A stretch of 62,183 nucleotides of DNA from Caulobacter segnis (GTDB lineage: Bacteria; Pseudomonadota; Alphaproteobacteria; Caulobacterales; Caulobacteraceae): the NCBI RefSeq assembly GCF_003243465.1, contig NZ_QFQZ01000022.1, positions 1 to 62,183 on the forward strand, read 5' to 3'. A model generated the notes under the pieces. It was given only the letters and a program-made list of their open reading frames with translations, was not told the DNA's origin and searched no databases. Below are positions 27,067 to 34,937 of this stretch, piece after piece. The number at the start of each line of letters is the position of its first letter. Position 1 is the first letter of the stretch. Both the position numbers and the translations under genes were made by a program.

Positions 27067-28791
27067 TCAGTTGACGCGGATCGGCGCCGGCGCGGGCGCC
27101 GGCGGCGGGGCGGCGCCGGTCAGCTTGGCCAGCATCACGTCGCGCTCGCCGAAGTCGGCGATGACCCCCTGGTTGATCACCATGATGTAGTCGGCCTGGG
27201 CCAGCAGGTTCACCTTGTGGGTGGCGAAGATCACCGTGCGCTTGGCCGCCTTCAGGCGGTTCATCGCCTCCATCAGGGCGACCTCGCCGGTCTGGTCCAG
27301 GCTGGCGTTCGGCTCGTCCAGCACCAGCAGGGCCGGCATCCGGAACACGGCGCGGGCCAGGGCCAGGCGCTGTCGCTGGCCGCCGGACAGCGAGGCGCCG
27401 CCCTCGCCGATCGGCGTATCGTAGCCCATCGGCAGGCCCTGGATCATCTCATGCACGCCGGCCAGGGTGGCGGCGTCGATCACTTCCTGCGACTCGTACT
27501 CGCTGAAGCGGGCGATGTTCTGGGCCACCGTGCCGGAGAACAGCTCGATGTCCTGCGGCAGGTAGCCGATGTGGCGGCCCAGCTTCTCGGGATCCCACTG
27601 CTTGATGTCGTAGCCGTCCAGGCGGATCACCCCGGCGGCGCAGGGCCACACCCCGACGATGCCGCGCAGCAGCGACGACTTGCCCGCCGCGCTGGGGCCG
27701 ACCAGAGCCACGGCCGTGCCCGCGTCGATACGGAAGCTGGCCTGCTTCATGGTCGGGGTCTGGGCGCCGGGCGGCAGGATCGAGGCGGCCTCGGCCGAGA
27801 GCACGCCGCGCGGATCGGGCAGCGGCATGTGGTCTTCTTCCTTGGCCTGCTCGCGCAGCGTGCCTTGCAGACGGTCCCAGGCGCCGCGGGCGCCCAAATA
27901 GTTCTTCCATTGACCGACGGCGCCTTCGATCGGCGCCAGGGCGCGGCCCACCAGGATCGAACCGGCGATCATCGAGCCGGGCGAGATCTTGCCCTGGATG
28001 GCCAGATAGGCGCCGCCGCCCAGGATCAGGGTCTGGACCACCTGGCGGAACACCTTGATGCCCGACATCACCGCGCCGCCGGCGTCGCTGGCGCCGGCCT
28101 GCCAGGCCACCTGCTCGTCGCGACGCACGCGCCAGCGGGCCTGCAGCCCGCCCCACATGCCCATGGCCTTCATGACCTCAGCGTTGCGGAGGGTGGAGTT
28201 GGCGTCGTTCTGGGCCGCGATCGAGGCGGTCGTCGCCATCTGGATCGGGTCCTTGGTGGCGCGGTCGTTCATCACGGCCAGGCCGAAGATGACGATGCAG
28301 CTGATGATGGCCAGGATGCCGAAATAGGGGTGCAGCATCCAGGAGACGATGATGAACACCGGCGTCCAAGGCGCCTCGCAGAAGGCGATCAGGCCGCCGG
28401 CCATGAATTCGCGGACCTGGTCCATGTCGCGGAAGGCCTGGCCGCCCGCGCCCTTGCGCGTCAGCGTCGACTCCAGCACCGCCCGGAAGATCGGGTCGCG
28501 GGCCACGCCGTCGAACTTCAGCCCGCCGCGCACCAGCACCTGGGTCCGCAGCGCCTCAAGCAAGCCATAGATGATGAACAGGAAGACGCAGATCACCGTC
28601 AGGACGATCAGGGTCGACACGTTCCGGCTGGACAGCACGCGGTCATAGACCTGCAGCATGTAGATCGGGCTGACCAGGGCCAGGATGTTGATGAAGAAGC
28701 TGAAGACCAGGGCGGTCATCACCGCCGGCTTCATGACCTCGACAGCTCGGTTGAGGACGGTCGGCTGCTCGCCAGAGCGGTTGAAGAACAT
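27067..28791 (-). CDS. rsaD: RsaD, ABC transporter of the S-layer type I secretion system
   Basis: A 574-aa inner-membrane exporter half-transporter that recognises the uncleaved C-terminal signal of RsaA and powers secretion. The transmembrane domain spans residues ~20-290. The nucleotide-binding domain has Walker A GPSAAGKSS (365-373), Q-loop LPQD (411-414), signature LSGGQ (468-472), Walker B ALLVLDEP (487-494) and H-loop His525. No N-terminal C39-like domain is present, as in the PrtD/RsaD class. The tail is Ala/Pro-rich. It is separated from rsaA by 247 bp with a terminator, so it likely depends on readthrough or its own promoter. Confidence 0.97.
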   Translation of the reverse strand: MFFNRSGEQPTVLNRAVEVMKPAVMTALVFSFFINILALVSPIYMLQVYDRVLSSRNVSTLIVLTVICVFLFIIYGLLEALRTQVLVRGGLKFDGVARDPIFRAVLESTLTRKGAGGQAFRDMDQVREFMAGGLIAFCEAPWTPVFIIVSWMLHPYFGILAIISCIVIFGLAVMNDRATKDPIQMATTASIAAQNDANSTLRNAEVMKAMGMWGGLQARWRVRRDEQVAWQAGASDAGGAVMSGIKVFRQVVQTLILGGGAYLAIQGKISPGSMIAGSILVGRALAPIEGAVGQWKNYLGARGAWDRLQGTLREQAKEEDHMPLPDPRGVLSAEAASILPPGAQTPTMKQASFRIDAGTAVALVGPSAAGKSSLLRGIVGVWPCAAGVIRLDGYDIKQWDPEKLGRHIGYLPQDIELFSGTVAQNIARFSEYESQEVIDAATLAGVHEMIQGLPMGYDTPIGEGGASLSGGQRQRLALARAVFRMPALLVLDEPNASLDQTGEVALMEAMNRLKAAKRTVIFATHKVNLLAQADYIMVINQGVIADFGERDVMLAKLTGAAPPPAPAPAPIRVN

Positions 28792-28963
28792 TTGGAGCCT
28801 TCGTCAGGCCGCACTCGCGGACGGCCATATACAGTAACAACTTAGGTTGCGTCTCGACCACGAAATTGTGGCGGAAAGTGGCCTGCTGCGGCGAGTAGCC
28901 GCTTTTAGGCGTCGCGCCAAGGGGCGCTGTCCGCCCCCAGGACGAGCCCGCATCGTCACCCCC

Positions 28964-28997
28964 AAAAAAGAACCCCCCGGCGACGAGCGCCGGGGGG
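28964..28997 (-). terminator. Rho-independent terminator of rsaA
   Basis: Read on the minus strand, a 10-bp GC stem (28973-28982 with 28988-28997, loop of 5) is followed by a run of six T (AAAAAA at 28964-28969 on the plus strand). It lies just past the rsaA stop codon and before rsaD, allowing high-level rsaA mRNA with lower expression of the transporter genes. Confidence 0.9.
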
Positions 28998-29038
28998 CCT
29001 TTCTATTCATCCTCCGGCTCCGAAGAGCCAGAAGCGCC

Positions 29039-32000
29039 TTAGATGAGACCGGTCACGAAAGCGGCGGTCGTCAGGGTCGTCGCACCGGTGAGGGTGATGA
29101 CCGAGTCGACGGTGCCGTTGTCATCGAAGTCCATGTACAGCTTGCCGGTCGAGCTATCGAGCACGAAGCCCGTCAGCGAACCGTCGTTGGTCGAGATGTT
29201 CTGGATGATCGTCTGAGCGTCGGCGGCATTGGCGGCCACTTGGACCTTGATGCCGGTGACGGCGCCAGAGAGGACGTCCGACACGTCGATCACGTCGCCG
29301 GTGCGGTCAGCCAGAGTGGCGGTCGCGCCGAGCGAGGCGGTCGCGTCGGCCTTGGTGTTGGCCGAGAAGTCCGTCAGGGTTTGGGCCGTGGCCAGGACCG
29401 AGTGGGTCGAGTCACGCAGGACGTAGATGTCGTTGCCCGTACCCAGCGTGATCGTGTCAGCGCCAGCCGTCGAGTAGACGGTGTCGTTGCCAGCGCCGAG
29501 GTTGATCACGTCCGCCGAGGCGGTGCCGGTCACCGTGTCGTTGCCAGCGCCGGTCGAGATGGTCGCGGCCTTGTTGGTCACGTTCACGCTCGACAGGTTG
29601 ATCACGTCGTTGCCGTTGCCGGTGGTGACGGTCAGAGCCAGGTTGGTCGACGACGAGGTGAAGGTCACCGCGCCAGCGGTCGCGGCGGCGGCGGCCGTGG
29701 AGCCGGTGCCGACGACGCCCGAAGCGTCCAGCGTGGTCAGAGCGGCGAGGCTCGAACCCGTGAAGTCGATACCGTGGTTGCCCGAGACGACGACCTTGGT
29801 CGCGCTGGTGGCGATCAGGTTGAGGTCCGAAGCGGCCGCGGGGTTCGCGTTCTTGTTGCTGTCGGTCGTGGTGATGTTCACCGTCTCGACGCCGGCGACG
29901 GTGATCGTGCCGGTGTTGACGATGTTCGACGCGCCGTTGACCACCAGGGTGATGGCGTCAGCGGTGCCCGTCGAGTCCTTCAGGTTGGCCGTGATGGTGC
30001 CGACGGTGGCGCCGTTCAGCTCCAGCGTAGAGTTGGCGGCCAGGTTGTTCAGGACCAGGGCCGAACCGACAACAGCGGCCGTCGTTTCAGTGACGGTCGG
30101 AGCGGTAGCGGTCGTCGCGTAGCCCGAGGTGGCCACCAAGTTGGCGACGTTGGTGTTCGTCGTCGTGCTGGTGAAGGTCACCGTGCTGCCCGACGGAGCG
30201 CCAGCGGTCCAACCCGTCGGAGCGTTGCCCGAGAAGTAGGCCGCGACGGTCGCGGCGGTGACCGAGCCCTCGGCGGTGTAGGTCTTGTCGCCCACCGTCA
30301 CGCTCTGACCGTTGGTCAGCGCGCCAAAGGTGACGTCAGCGGTTTCGTCCGACGCGCCCGTGCCGTTGGTCGTGGCGACCGACGGAGCAGCCGGAGCCGT
30401 ACCGGCGACACCACCGGCGGTGGCGGCGTTGGTGACCGCACCGGCGACGGTGCTGGTCAGGATCACGTTGGCGCCCGAAGCCGTGCCAGCGGTCCAGTCG
30501 GTCAGCGTGCCCGAGACAGCGGCGCCGGTGACGGTGCCGCCGGCGAAGGCGGTGGCCACTTGGGCGCCGGTCAGGGTCGTCGAAGCGGTGACCGTGCGGC
30601 CCGCGACGGTGACGGTTTGACCGGCGGTCAGGCCGCCGAACGTCACGGTGTCACGCTCGGCCACGGCGGCGGCCGTGTCGGCGCCGACGGTGATGTAGGC
30701 CAGGCTGTCGAGGTTCGACAGGTTCACGGTGTTCGTGGCCAGACCAACCGTACCGATCGCCAGCTTTTCAAAGCCGTCGATCTTGCCGCCGAAGGTCGTG
30801 GTGGCCGACAGGGTCTGAGCCAGAGCGGCCGACAGCTTCAGGGTGTCGGTGCCCGTACCGGCGTTGATCGAACCGTCGGTGCCCAGGGCCGAGGTGACTT
30901 CCACGACGTCGTCGCCGGCGCCCGTGGTGATCGCCTGGGTGGTGGCGCCCAGGATGATCGAGTCAGCGCCAGCGCCGCCAGCGAACAGCACGCCGGTGCC
31001 GAGCGCGGTGTTGAAGGTCGCACCCGCGGTGTTGGTGACCGTGACCGACGTCAGGGTGGCGTCGAGGCCACCATTGATCGTCACGGCGGCCGAGCCGCCC
31101 AGCACCAGGCTCTCAGCGGCGTCGGTGACGACGCTGAACGTGGCCGCATCGCCCGACACGTTCACGACCAGGCTGGTGGCGGTGTCGTCACGCACCTGCG
31201 AGCCCGCATAGTCCGCCAGGTTGACGGTCAGGGCGCGGGTGCCGGTGTCAGCGATGACCCGGATCGTACCGGTCACGTCCGAGGCGGTGACCGTCGTAAC
31301 AGTGGCCTCACCGTCGTTGTTGATGGTCAGGGCGTCGACCTTGCTGGCCGTAACCGAGGTGACCATTTCCGAAGTGATGTCAGCGTCGCCGCCGTTGGTC
31401 GACGTCACCGTCGCCGTCGTCAGCACGTCGCTGTCGATCACGATGTCGCCGCGGGTCGTGACGGTCGCGGTCTTGCCGCCGTTGACGTCCACCTCACCCG
31501 AGGCGGCCGAAACCACCACGTCCACGTCGTCGCCGACGGTGACCGTGTTGGTCGCGCCGCCGGTGTTGGCGCTCGAAATGACCAGCTTGGTCAGACCCGA
31601 GAAGCCGGTGACGTCGGCGTCGACATAACCGGTGGTGACCAGGTTGACGGTTTCGACATTCTTCACCACCAGGCCGGTGGGGAGCGCGAACTCGTTGTTC
31701 GTGGCCGTCACGGCGTCCGAGATGTTCAGCACGTCAGCGCCGTTGCCGCCGTCGATGCTGTCCAGGCCCGTCAGGGTGTTCGCGCCGCTGACCGTGGCCG
31801 CGGTGAACGTGTCGGCGCCGGCGGTGCCGACCAGGGTGTCGACATTGGCCGTCAGGGTGAAGCTCGTACCCGGCAGGCTGCTCGGATAGGCCGTCAGGAT
31901 GTTGACGCCGTTGGCGTTGTCCGTCGACAGCGTGCCGTCCGACAGGTCGGCGATCATCGCCTTGGCGCCGGCGGCGTAAGCGCCCAGACCCGAGGTCGTG

Positions 32001-32611
32001 GCGACGTTCAGGATTTCACCGATCAGGGCGGCCTTCACGGCCAGGTCGATGTCGGCGGCGGCGGTCAGGCCGGTGCTCGCCTTCACGAAGTTCGTGAGGT
32101 AGGTGATGTTGTCGGCGCGGCTCAGATAGGCCACGGCGGCGGCGACGTCGACGCCAGCGGCGGCGGCGGTCGCGTTGCCGATGATCTTGTCATAGGCGGT
32201 AGCGACGGTCTGAGCGTACGAGACGCCCGTGTAGGCGGCGGCGAAAGCAGCGGCGCCTTCACCTTGGCCCGTGGCCAGGTTGATCGAGAAGTTGATGAAG
32301 CGGTTCTCGTTCGAGAACTTGCTGTAGTAGGCGTCGTTCAGGTCGTTGGTGTTCGTGGTCGAGTTGACCAGGAAGGCCAGACCGGCGGCCGACGGCGCGC
32401 GGTTGGTGAAGAACTGGTAGGTCTCGATGGCGACAGCCGTCGTGCCGTTGACCAGCTTCAGGGTGTTCGCGAAAGCGGTGGCGTCAGAAAGGCCGCCGAC
32501 TTGGGTTTGCGACGCATAGGCGTCGAGCGTCAGCGTGGTGGCGGCGTCAGGCGCCTTACCGAGGTTGGCCTTAGTGTAGGCATCAACCAGTTGGGCCGTC
32601 GTATAGGCCAT
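29039..32611 (-). CDS. rsaA: RsaA-type S-layer protein (RTX, type I secreted), 1190 aa
   Basis: The surface-array protein. The N-terminal ~245 residues (from MAYTTAQLVDAYTKANLGKA) are the O-antigen-binding domain and closely resemble C. crescentus RsaA. The following ~940 residues are Thr/Ala/Val-rich beta structure. Calcium-binding RTX nonapeptides lie around residues 256-298, 544-592 (GGAGADSIIL, TGAGDDVV) and 997-1063 (GNGNDVINL, GAGNDTV, GTGNDIYVL). The last ~80 residues, ending TLTTAAFVTGLI, form the uncleaved secretion signal; no N-terminal signal peptide is present. It is 164 residues longer than C. crescentus RsaA (1026 aa). Two tandem similar modules at residues ~653-732 and ~758-829 could account for this. 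ATG 32611 is preceded by GGGAGACAATCCTC. Confidence 0.97.
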   Translation of the reverse strand: MAYTTAQLVDAYTKANLGKAPDAATTLTLDAYASQTQVGGLSDATAFANTLKLVNGTTAVAIETYQFFTNRAPSAAGLAFLVNSTTNTNDLNDAYYSKFSNENRFINFSINLATGQGEGAAAFAAAYTGVSYAQTVATAYDKIIGNATAAAAGVDVAAAVAYLSRADNITYLTNFVKASTGLTAAADIDLAVKAALIGEILNVATTSGLGAYAAGAKAMIADLSDGTLSTDNANGVNILTAYPSSLPGTSFTLTANVDTLVGTAGADTFTAATVSGANTLTGLDSIDGGNGADVLNISDAVTATNNEFALPTGLVVKNVETVNLVTTGYVDADVTGFSGLTKLVISSANTGGATNTVTVGDDVDVVVSAASGEVDVNGGKTATVTTRGDIVIDSDVLTTATVTSTNGGDADITSEMVTSVTASKVDALTINNDGEATVTTVTASDVTGTIRVIADTGTRALTVNLADYAGSQVRDDTATSLVVNVSGDAATFSVVTDAAESLVLGGSAAVTINGGLDATLTSVTVTNTAGATFNTALGTGVLFAGGAGADSIILGATTQAITTGAGDDVVEVTSALGTDGSINAGTGTDTLKLSAALAQTLSATTTFGGKIDGFEKLAIGTVGLATNTVNLSNLDSLAYITVGADTAAAVAERDTVTFGGLTAGQTVTVAGRTVTASTTLTGAQVATAFAGGTVTGAAVSGTLTDWTAGTASGANVILTSTVAGAVTNAATAGGVAGTAPAAPSVATTNGTGASDETADVTFGALTNGQSVTVGDKTYTAEGSVTAATVAAYFSGNAPTGWTAGAPSGSTVTFTSTTTNTNVANLVATSGYATTATAPTVTETTAAVVGSALVLNNLAANSTLELNGATVGTITANLKDSTGTADAITLVVNGASNIVNTGTITVAGVETVNITTTDSNKNANPAAASDLNLIATSATKVVVSGNHGIDFTGSSLAALTTLDASGVVGTGSTAAAAATAGAVTFTSSSTNLALTVTTGNGNDVINLSSVNVTNKAATISTGAGNDTVTGTASADVINLGAGNDTVYSTAGADTITLGTGNDIYVLRDSTHSVLATAQTLTDFSANTKADATASLGATATLADRTGDVIDVSDVLSGAVTGIKVQVAANAADAQTIIQNISTNDGSLTGFVLDSSTGKLYMDFDDNGTVDSVITLTGATTLTTAAFVTGLI

Positions 32612-32678
32612 GAGGATTGTCTCCCAAAAAAAATCCCACACCCCCTGCGGCCGATCGGCGCGCATGGAAGCAGCGATG

Positions 32679-32707
32679 GCTATAGAGCAAACGTCATACG
32701 TCGACAA
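32679..32707 (-). promoter_or_regulatory. rsaA promoter
   Basis: On the minus strand TTGTCG (32707-32702), a 17-bp spacer and TATAGC (32684-32679) form a near-consensus housekeeping promoter. It predicts a leader of about 60 nt before the rsaA ATG, fitting a strong constitutive S-layer promoter. Confidence 0.75.
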
Positions 32708-32723
32708 TAGCTGAAATCAGGCC

Positions 32724-32756
32724 GTACAGCATTTTTCTAACCGGTACAGCATTTTC
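32724..32756. repeat. Tandem direct repeats between the rsaA and XRE promoters
   Basis: GTACAGCATTTT occurs at 32724-32735 and again at 32744-32755, a period of exactly 20 bp (about two helical turns). The pair sits 16 bp from the rsaA -35 and 14 bp from the -35 of the divergent XRE gene, an ideal place for a regulator that touches both promoters. Confidence 0.65.
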
Positions 32757-32770
32757 ATATGTCGCGTTCC

Positions 32771-32799
32771 TTGTACCCGGCCCCTGGAGGCGGTATATA
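32771..32799 (+). promoter_or_regulatory. Promoter of the XRE regulator gene
   Basis: TTGTAC (32771-32776), a 17-bp spacer and TATATA (32794-32799) predict a start near 32806 and a leader of about 63 nt before ATG 32869. Confidence 0.55.
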
Positions 32800-32868
32800 G
32801 AGAGCGAATTGGACCCGGGCGCGGCGCGCAGCCGTCGCCACCCTCGGGCCTATGCGCGAGACATTATA

Positions 32869-33168
32869 ATGTATGGCAACCCTCAACGACGCAGCGCCCC
32901 GGAGGTCCAGGACCTCCGTCGCGAAGGCGGTCGCTGGCTGAAGGACGCGCGCGAGGCCGCCGGCCTGTCGCAACGCCAGCTCGCCGCCAAGGTCGGCGCC
33001 GACTACTACACCTTCATTTCCCAGCTGGAGACCGGCCGCGGCCGCATCCCGCCGGACCGCTATCGCGACTGGGCCCGCGCCCTTAACGTTCCGGAAAGGA
33101 CGTTCGTGCGGGAACTGATGCGGTTCTATGATCCTATTACGTACGAAATCCTGTTCAACGAAGAGTAG
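32869..33168 (+). CDS. XRE/Cro-CI family transcriptional regulator
   Basis: A 99-aa protein that is mostly a helix-turn-helix: LKDAREAAGLSQRQLAAKVG, then ISQLETGRGRIPPDRYRDWA is the classical XRE HTH with the SQxELA-like helix 2 and recognition helix 3. A short C-terminal extension (RTFVRELMRFYDPITYEILF) may mediate dimerisation. ATG 32869 is chosen because upstream in-frame codons overlap the predicted transcript start. It is divergent from rsaA across a 257-bp region with paired direct repeats, so it is a candidate regulator of rsaA and of itself (inference). Confidence 0.87.
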   Translation: MYGNPQRRSAPEVQDLRREGGRWLKDAREAAGLSQRQLAAKVGADYYTFISQLETGRGRIPPDRYRDWARALNVPERTFVRELMRFYDPITYEILFNEE

Positions 33169-33237
33169 ATCGTCTAGCGTGACTTAGCCGGCGGTGGCCG
33201 GACCGACTCTATCTTCGCGTGGGAACACACCGCCAGC

Positions 33238-34758
33238 ATGGCCGCGCAAGTCCTCTCGTTCTTCCAGCGCCCGTCTCGTTCGGCTCCCGCGCTCGGCGCG
33301 GACTGGAGCCAACAGGAGCTCGCTGAGTTCTATCGCGTCGAATCGGCGCTGATCCGGGCCGGCATCCGTGTCGGCACCGATCGCGGCATGAGCGACGAGA
33401 ACGAGCCGTGGTTCGTCTTCTACCGGACCGACGACGAGGAAGTGGTGATCCACTTCGCGCGGATCGACGGCGAGTACCTGATCGCCGGCCCCGCCTATGA
33501 AGAGATCGCGCGCGGCTTCGACTTCTCGTCGCTGGTGCGCAACATGGTTTCGCGCCATCCGCTGATCCAGCGCTCGCAACGCGGCGACAACATCGCCGTC
33601 CACCCCGCCGCCCTGCTGGTCGCCGTGGTCGGCACCGCCTTCTTCAAGAGCGGCGAGGCCCGCGCGGCCGAGAGTGGCGCGTCGAACCCGCCGCCGCACA
33701 AGCGCGCCGTCCTGCTGTCTTCCAGCGCCAACGCACCCGTGGTCGGCTCGGGCGCCGCGCCGTTTAGCGCGTCGAACTACGACACGGCGCAACTGCCGGC
33801 CAACCAGGCGGTCCTGGTGCTGGCCGCCGCGCTGCTGGCGTCCGACTTCAAGGTCGACAACGCCGGCCCCGACACCACGACGCGGGACGCCATCGTCGCC
33901 GCCGCCAGCGCTCTGGACTTCACGGGCGCGCCGATGATGGTCGCCCCCAGCATGAACACGGCCGACGTCGTCGGCGGCGAGGCCCAGGTGGTGACCAACA
34001 CGCCGGTGCAGACCGTGTCGTCGGTGCTGTCGCTGGTCGCCCTGCTGTCGACCCTGCCCAGCCCGACCGATCTGACTACCCCCGATGCGGGCATCGGGGG
34101 CCGCGGCGGCGGCAATGGTGGTGACGGCGGCGATCGCGACGGCGCCGCCGCCTCCGCACATTTGGCCGCGCCGGGCGGCGCCGACGTGTCCGATTGGGCT
34201 CTGGAGGTTCGCTTGGGCTCGGGCGCCCTGCCAAGCGTCGAGGTCGTGCAGCTTGTTCGCGCCGCGATCGGCGACACCCCGGCCCAGAAGATCTCGGTCA
34301 TCGAGGTTTCCAAGCTCCCTGGCATTCTGGCCGACCTGATCGCCAAGGGCGACCATGTCGACGTGGCGCGGACCCAGGCTCAGGCGACGCCGATCGCGCC
34401 GATCGGAGAGCCGACGTCGCCGACCGTGCAGGAGCCCGCGGCGCCGGAGCCCTCGCCCACGCATGAGGCCCCGGTCGCGGTGACGCCGGCGCCGACCCCA
34501 ACGCCCGCGGCGCCGGCCGAGCAGAACCACTTCGCCTCGCCGGATCTGGTCAGCCGGTTCATTAACTTCTTCGTCGCGCACACCGGCGCGATCGAGATCA
34601 TGCAGAATGGTCCGGAGATCGTCATGTTCGACGCCCGTGTCCTGCATGACGTCGGCGCGATCAGCCTGCTGCACGCGATGGTCTTCCATTTCGAAGACGG
34701 CGGCGCGATCGCCCTGGTCGGCGATCGCTCGGCCTTCCTGGACGTGGGCTTGACCTAG
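33238..34758 (+). CDS. Unrecognised multi-domain protein next to the S-layer locus
   Basis: A 506-aa protein with no family I can name. The N-terminal ~110 residues are a compact mixed domain (DWSQQELAEFYRVESALIRAG, then WFVFYRTDDEEVVIHFARID). A hydrophobic segment follows (HPAALLVAVVGTAFF, ~121-136), then Ala/Ser-rich segments, a Gly-rich stretch (GIGGRGGGNGGDGGD, ~287-301), a small alpha/beta block, a Pro/Thr linker (EPSPTHEAPVAVTPAPTPTP) and a C-terminal domain (RFINFFVAHTGAIEIM, FDARVLHDVGAIS). It looks like a cytosolic sensor domain tethered to membrane or envelope segments. It starts 69 bases after the XRE gene and could share its transcript, linking it to S-layer control or biogenesis. 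Confidence 0.7.
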   Translation: MAAQVLSFFQRPSRSAPALGADWSQQELAEFYRVESALIRAGIRVGTDRGMSDENEPWFVFYRTDDEEVVIHFARIDGEYLIAGPAYEEIARGFDFSSLVRNMVSRHPLIQRSQRGDNIAVHPAALLVAVVGTAFFKSGEARAAESGASNPPPHKRAVLLSSSANAPVVGSGAAPFSASNYDTAQLPANQAVLVLAAALLASDFKVDNAGPDTTTRDAIVAAASALDFTGAPMMVAPSMNTADVVGGEAQVVTNTPVQTVSSVLSLVALLSTLPSPTDLTTPDAGIGGRGGGNGGDGGDRDGAAASAHLAAPGGADVSDWALEVRLGSGALPSVEVVQLVRAAIGDTPAQKISVIEVSKLPGILADLIAKGDHVDVARTQAQATPIAPIGEPTSPTVQEPAAPEPSPTHEAPVAVTPAPTPTPAAPAEQNHFASPDLVSRFINFFVAHTGAIEIMQNGPEIVMFDARVLHDVGAISLLHAMVFHFEDGGAIALVGDRSAFLDVGLT

Positions 34759-34937
34759 AAGCCTTGGCTTTGGATGTAGCCATCCAAAGCGCGGAGAAGG
34801 GCTCTGGGGTCTCGATCCCACAGCCCGCGCAAAGCGGCTTTTTCGGGTTCGCGTAGAGGACGGGCGGCGCTGCGAGCGAGCTCGGGAAGGATTGACTTGA
34901 GGCCCGCACGCCTGGACTTGGCGATCCGTTCCGCCAT
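34755..34937 (-). CDS. Possible small protein (60 aa), uncertain
   Basis: The 177-bp gap between two plus-strand genes contains a minus-strand frame from ATG 34937 (or 34958) to a stop at 34755-34757. The peptide (MAERIAKSRRAG, LKSILPELARSAARPL, DPRALLRALDGYIQSQGF) has an amphipathic helical pattern. It overlaps both neighbours at their ends, has no clear ribosome-binding site and matches nothing I know. It may be a gene remnant or a chance frame. Confidence 0.22.
   Translation of the reverse strand: MAERIAKSRRAGLKSILPELARSAARPLREPEKAALRGLWDRDPRALLRALDGYIQSQGF

Noticed and set aside
25612..28845. 1077-codon open frame on the plus strand over rsaE and rsaD
   Set aside because: Antisense shadow of two clear secretion genes; its product is a His/Asp/Gly-rich string without any motif.
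29039..32611. Repeated 9-10-residue blocks and repeated GTCG/GACG words in rsaA considered as DNA repeats or a CRISPR-like array
   Set aside because: The periodicity is in the protein (RTX nonapeptides and beta repeats) with no regular spacer structure in the DNA.
28847..32710. 1287-codon open frame on the plus strand, antisense to rsaA
   Set aside because: It is the mirror of rsaA codon usage (high GC third positions, repeated Thr/Ala codons). The product is Arg/Gly/Asp/Val low-complexity without domains, and the rsaA call on the other strand is certain.
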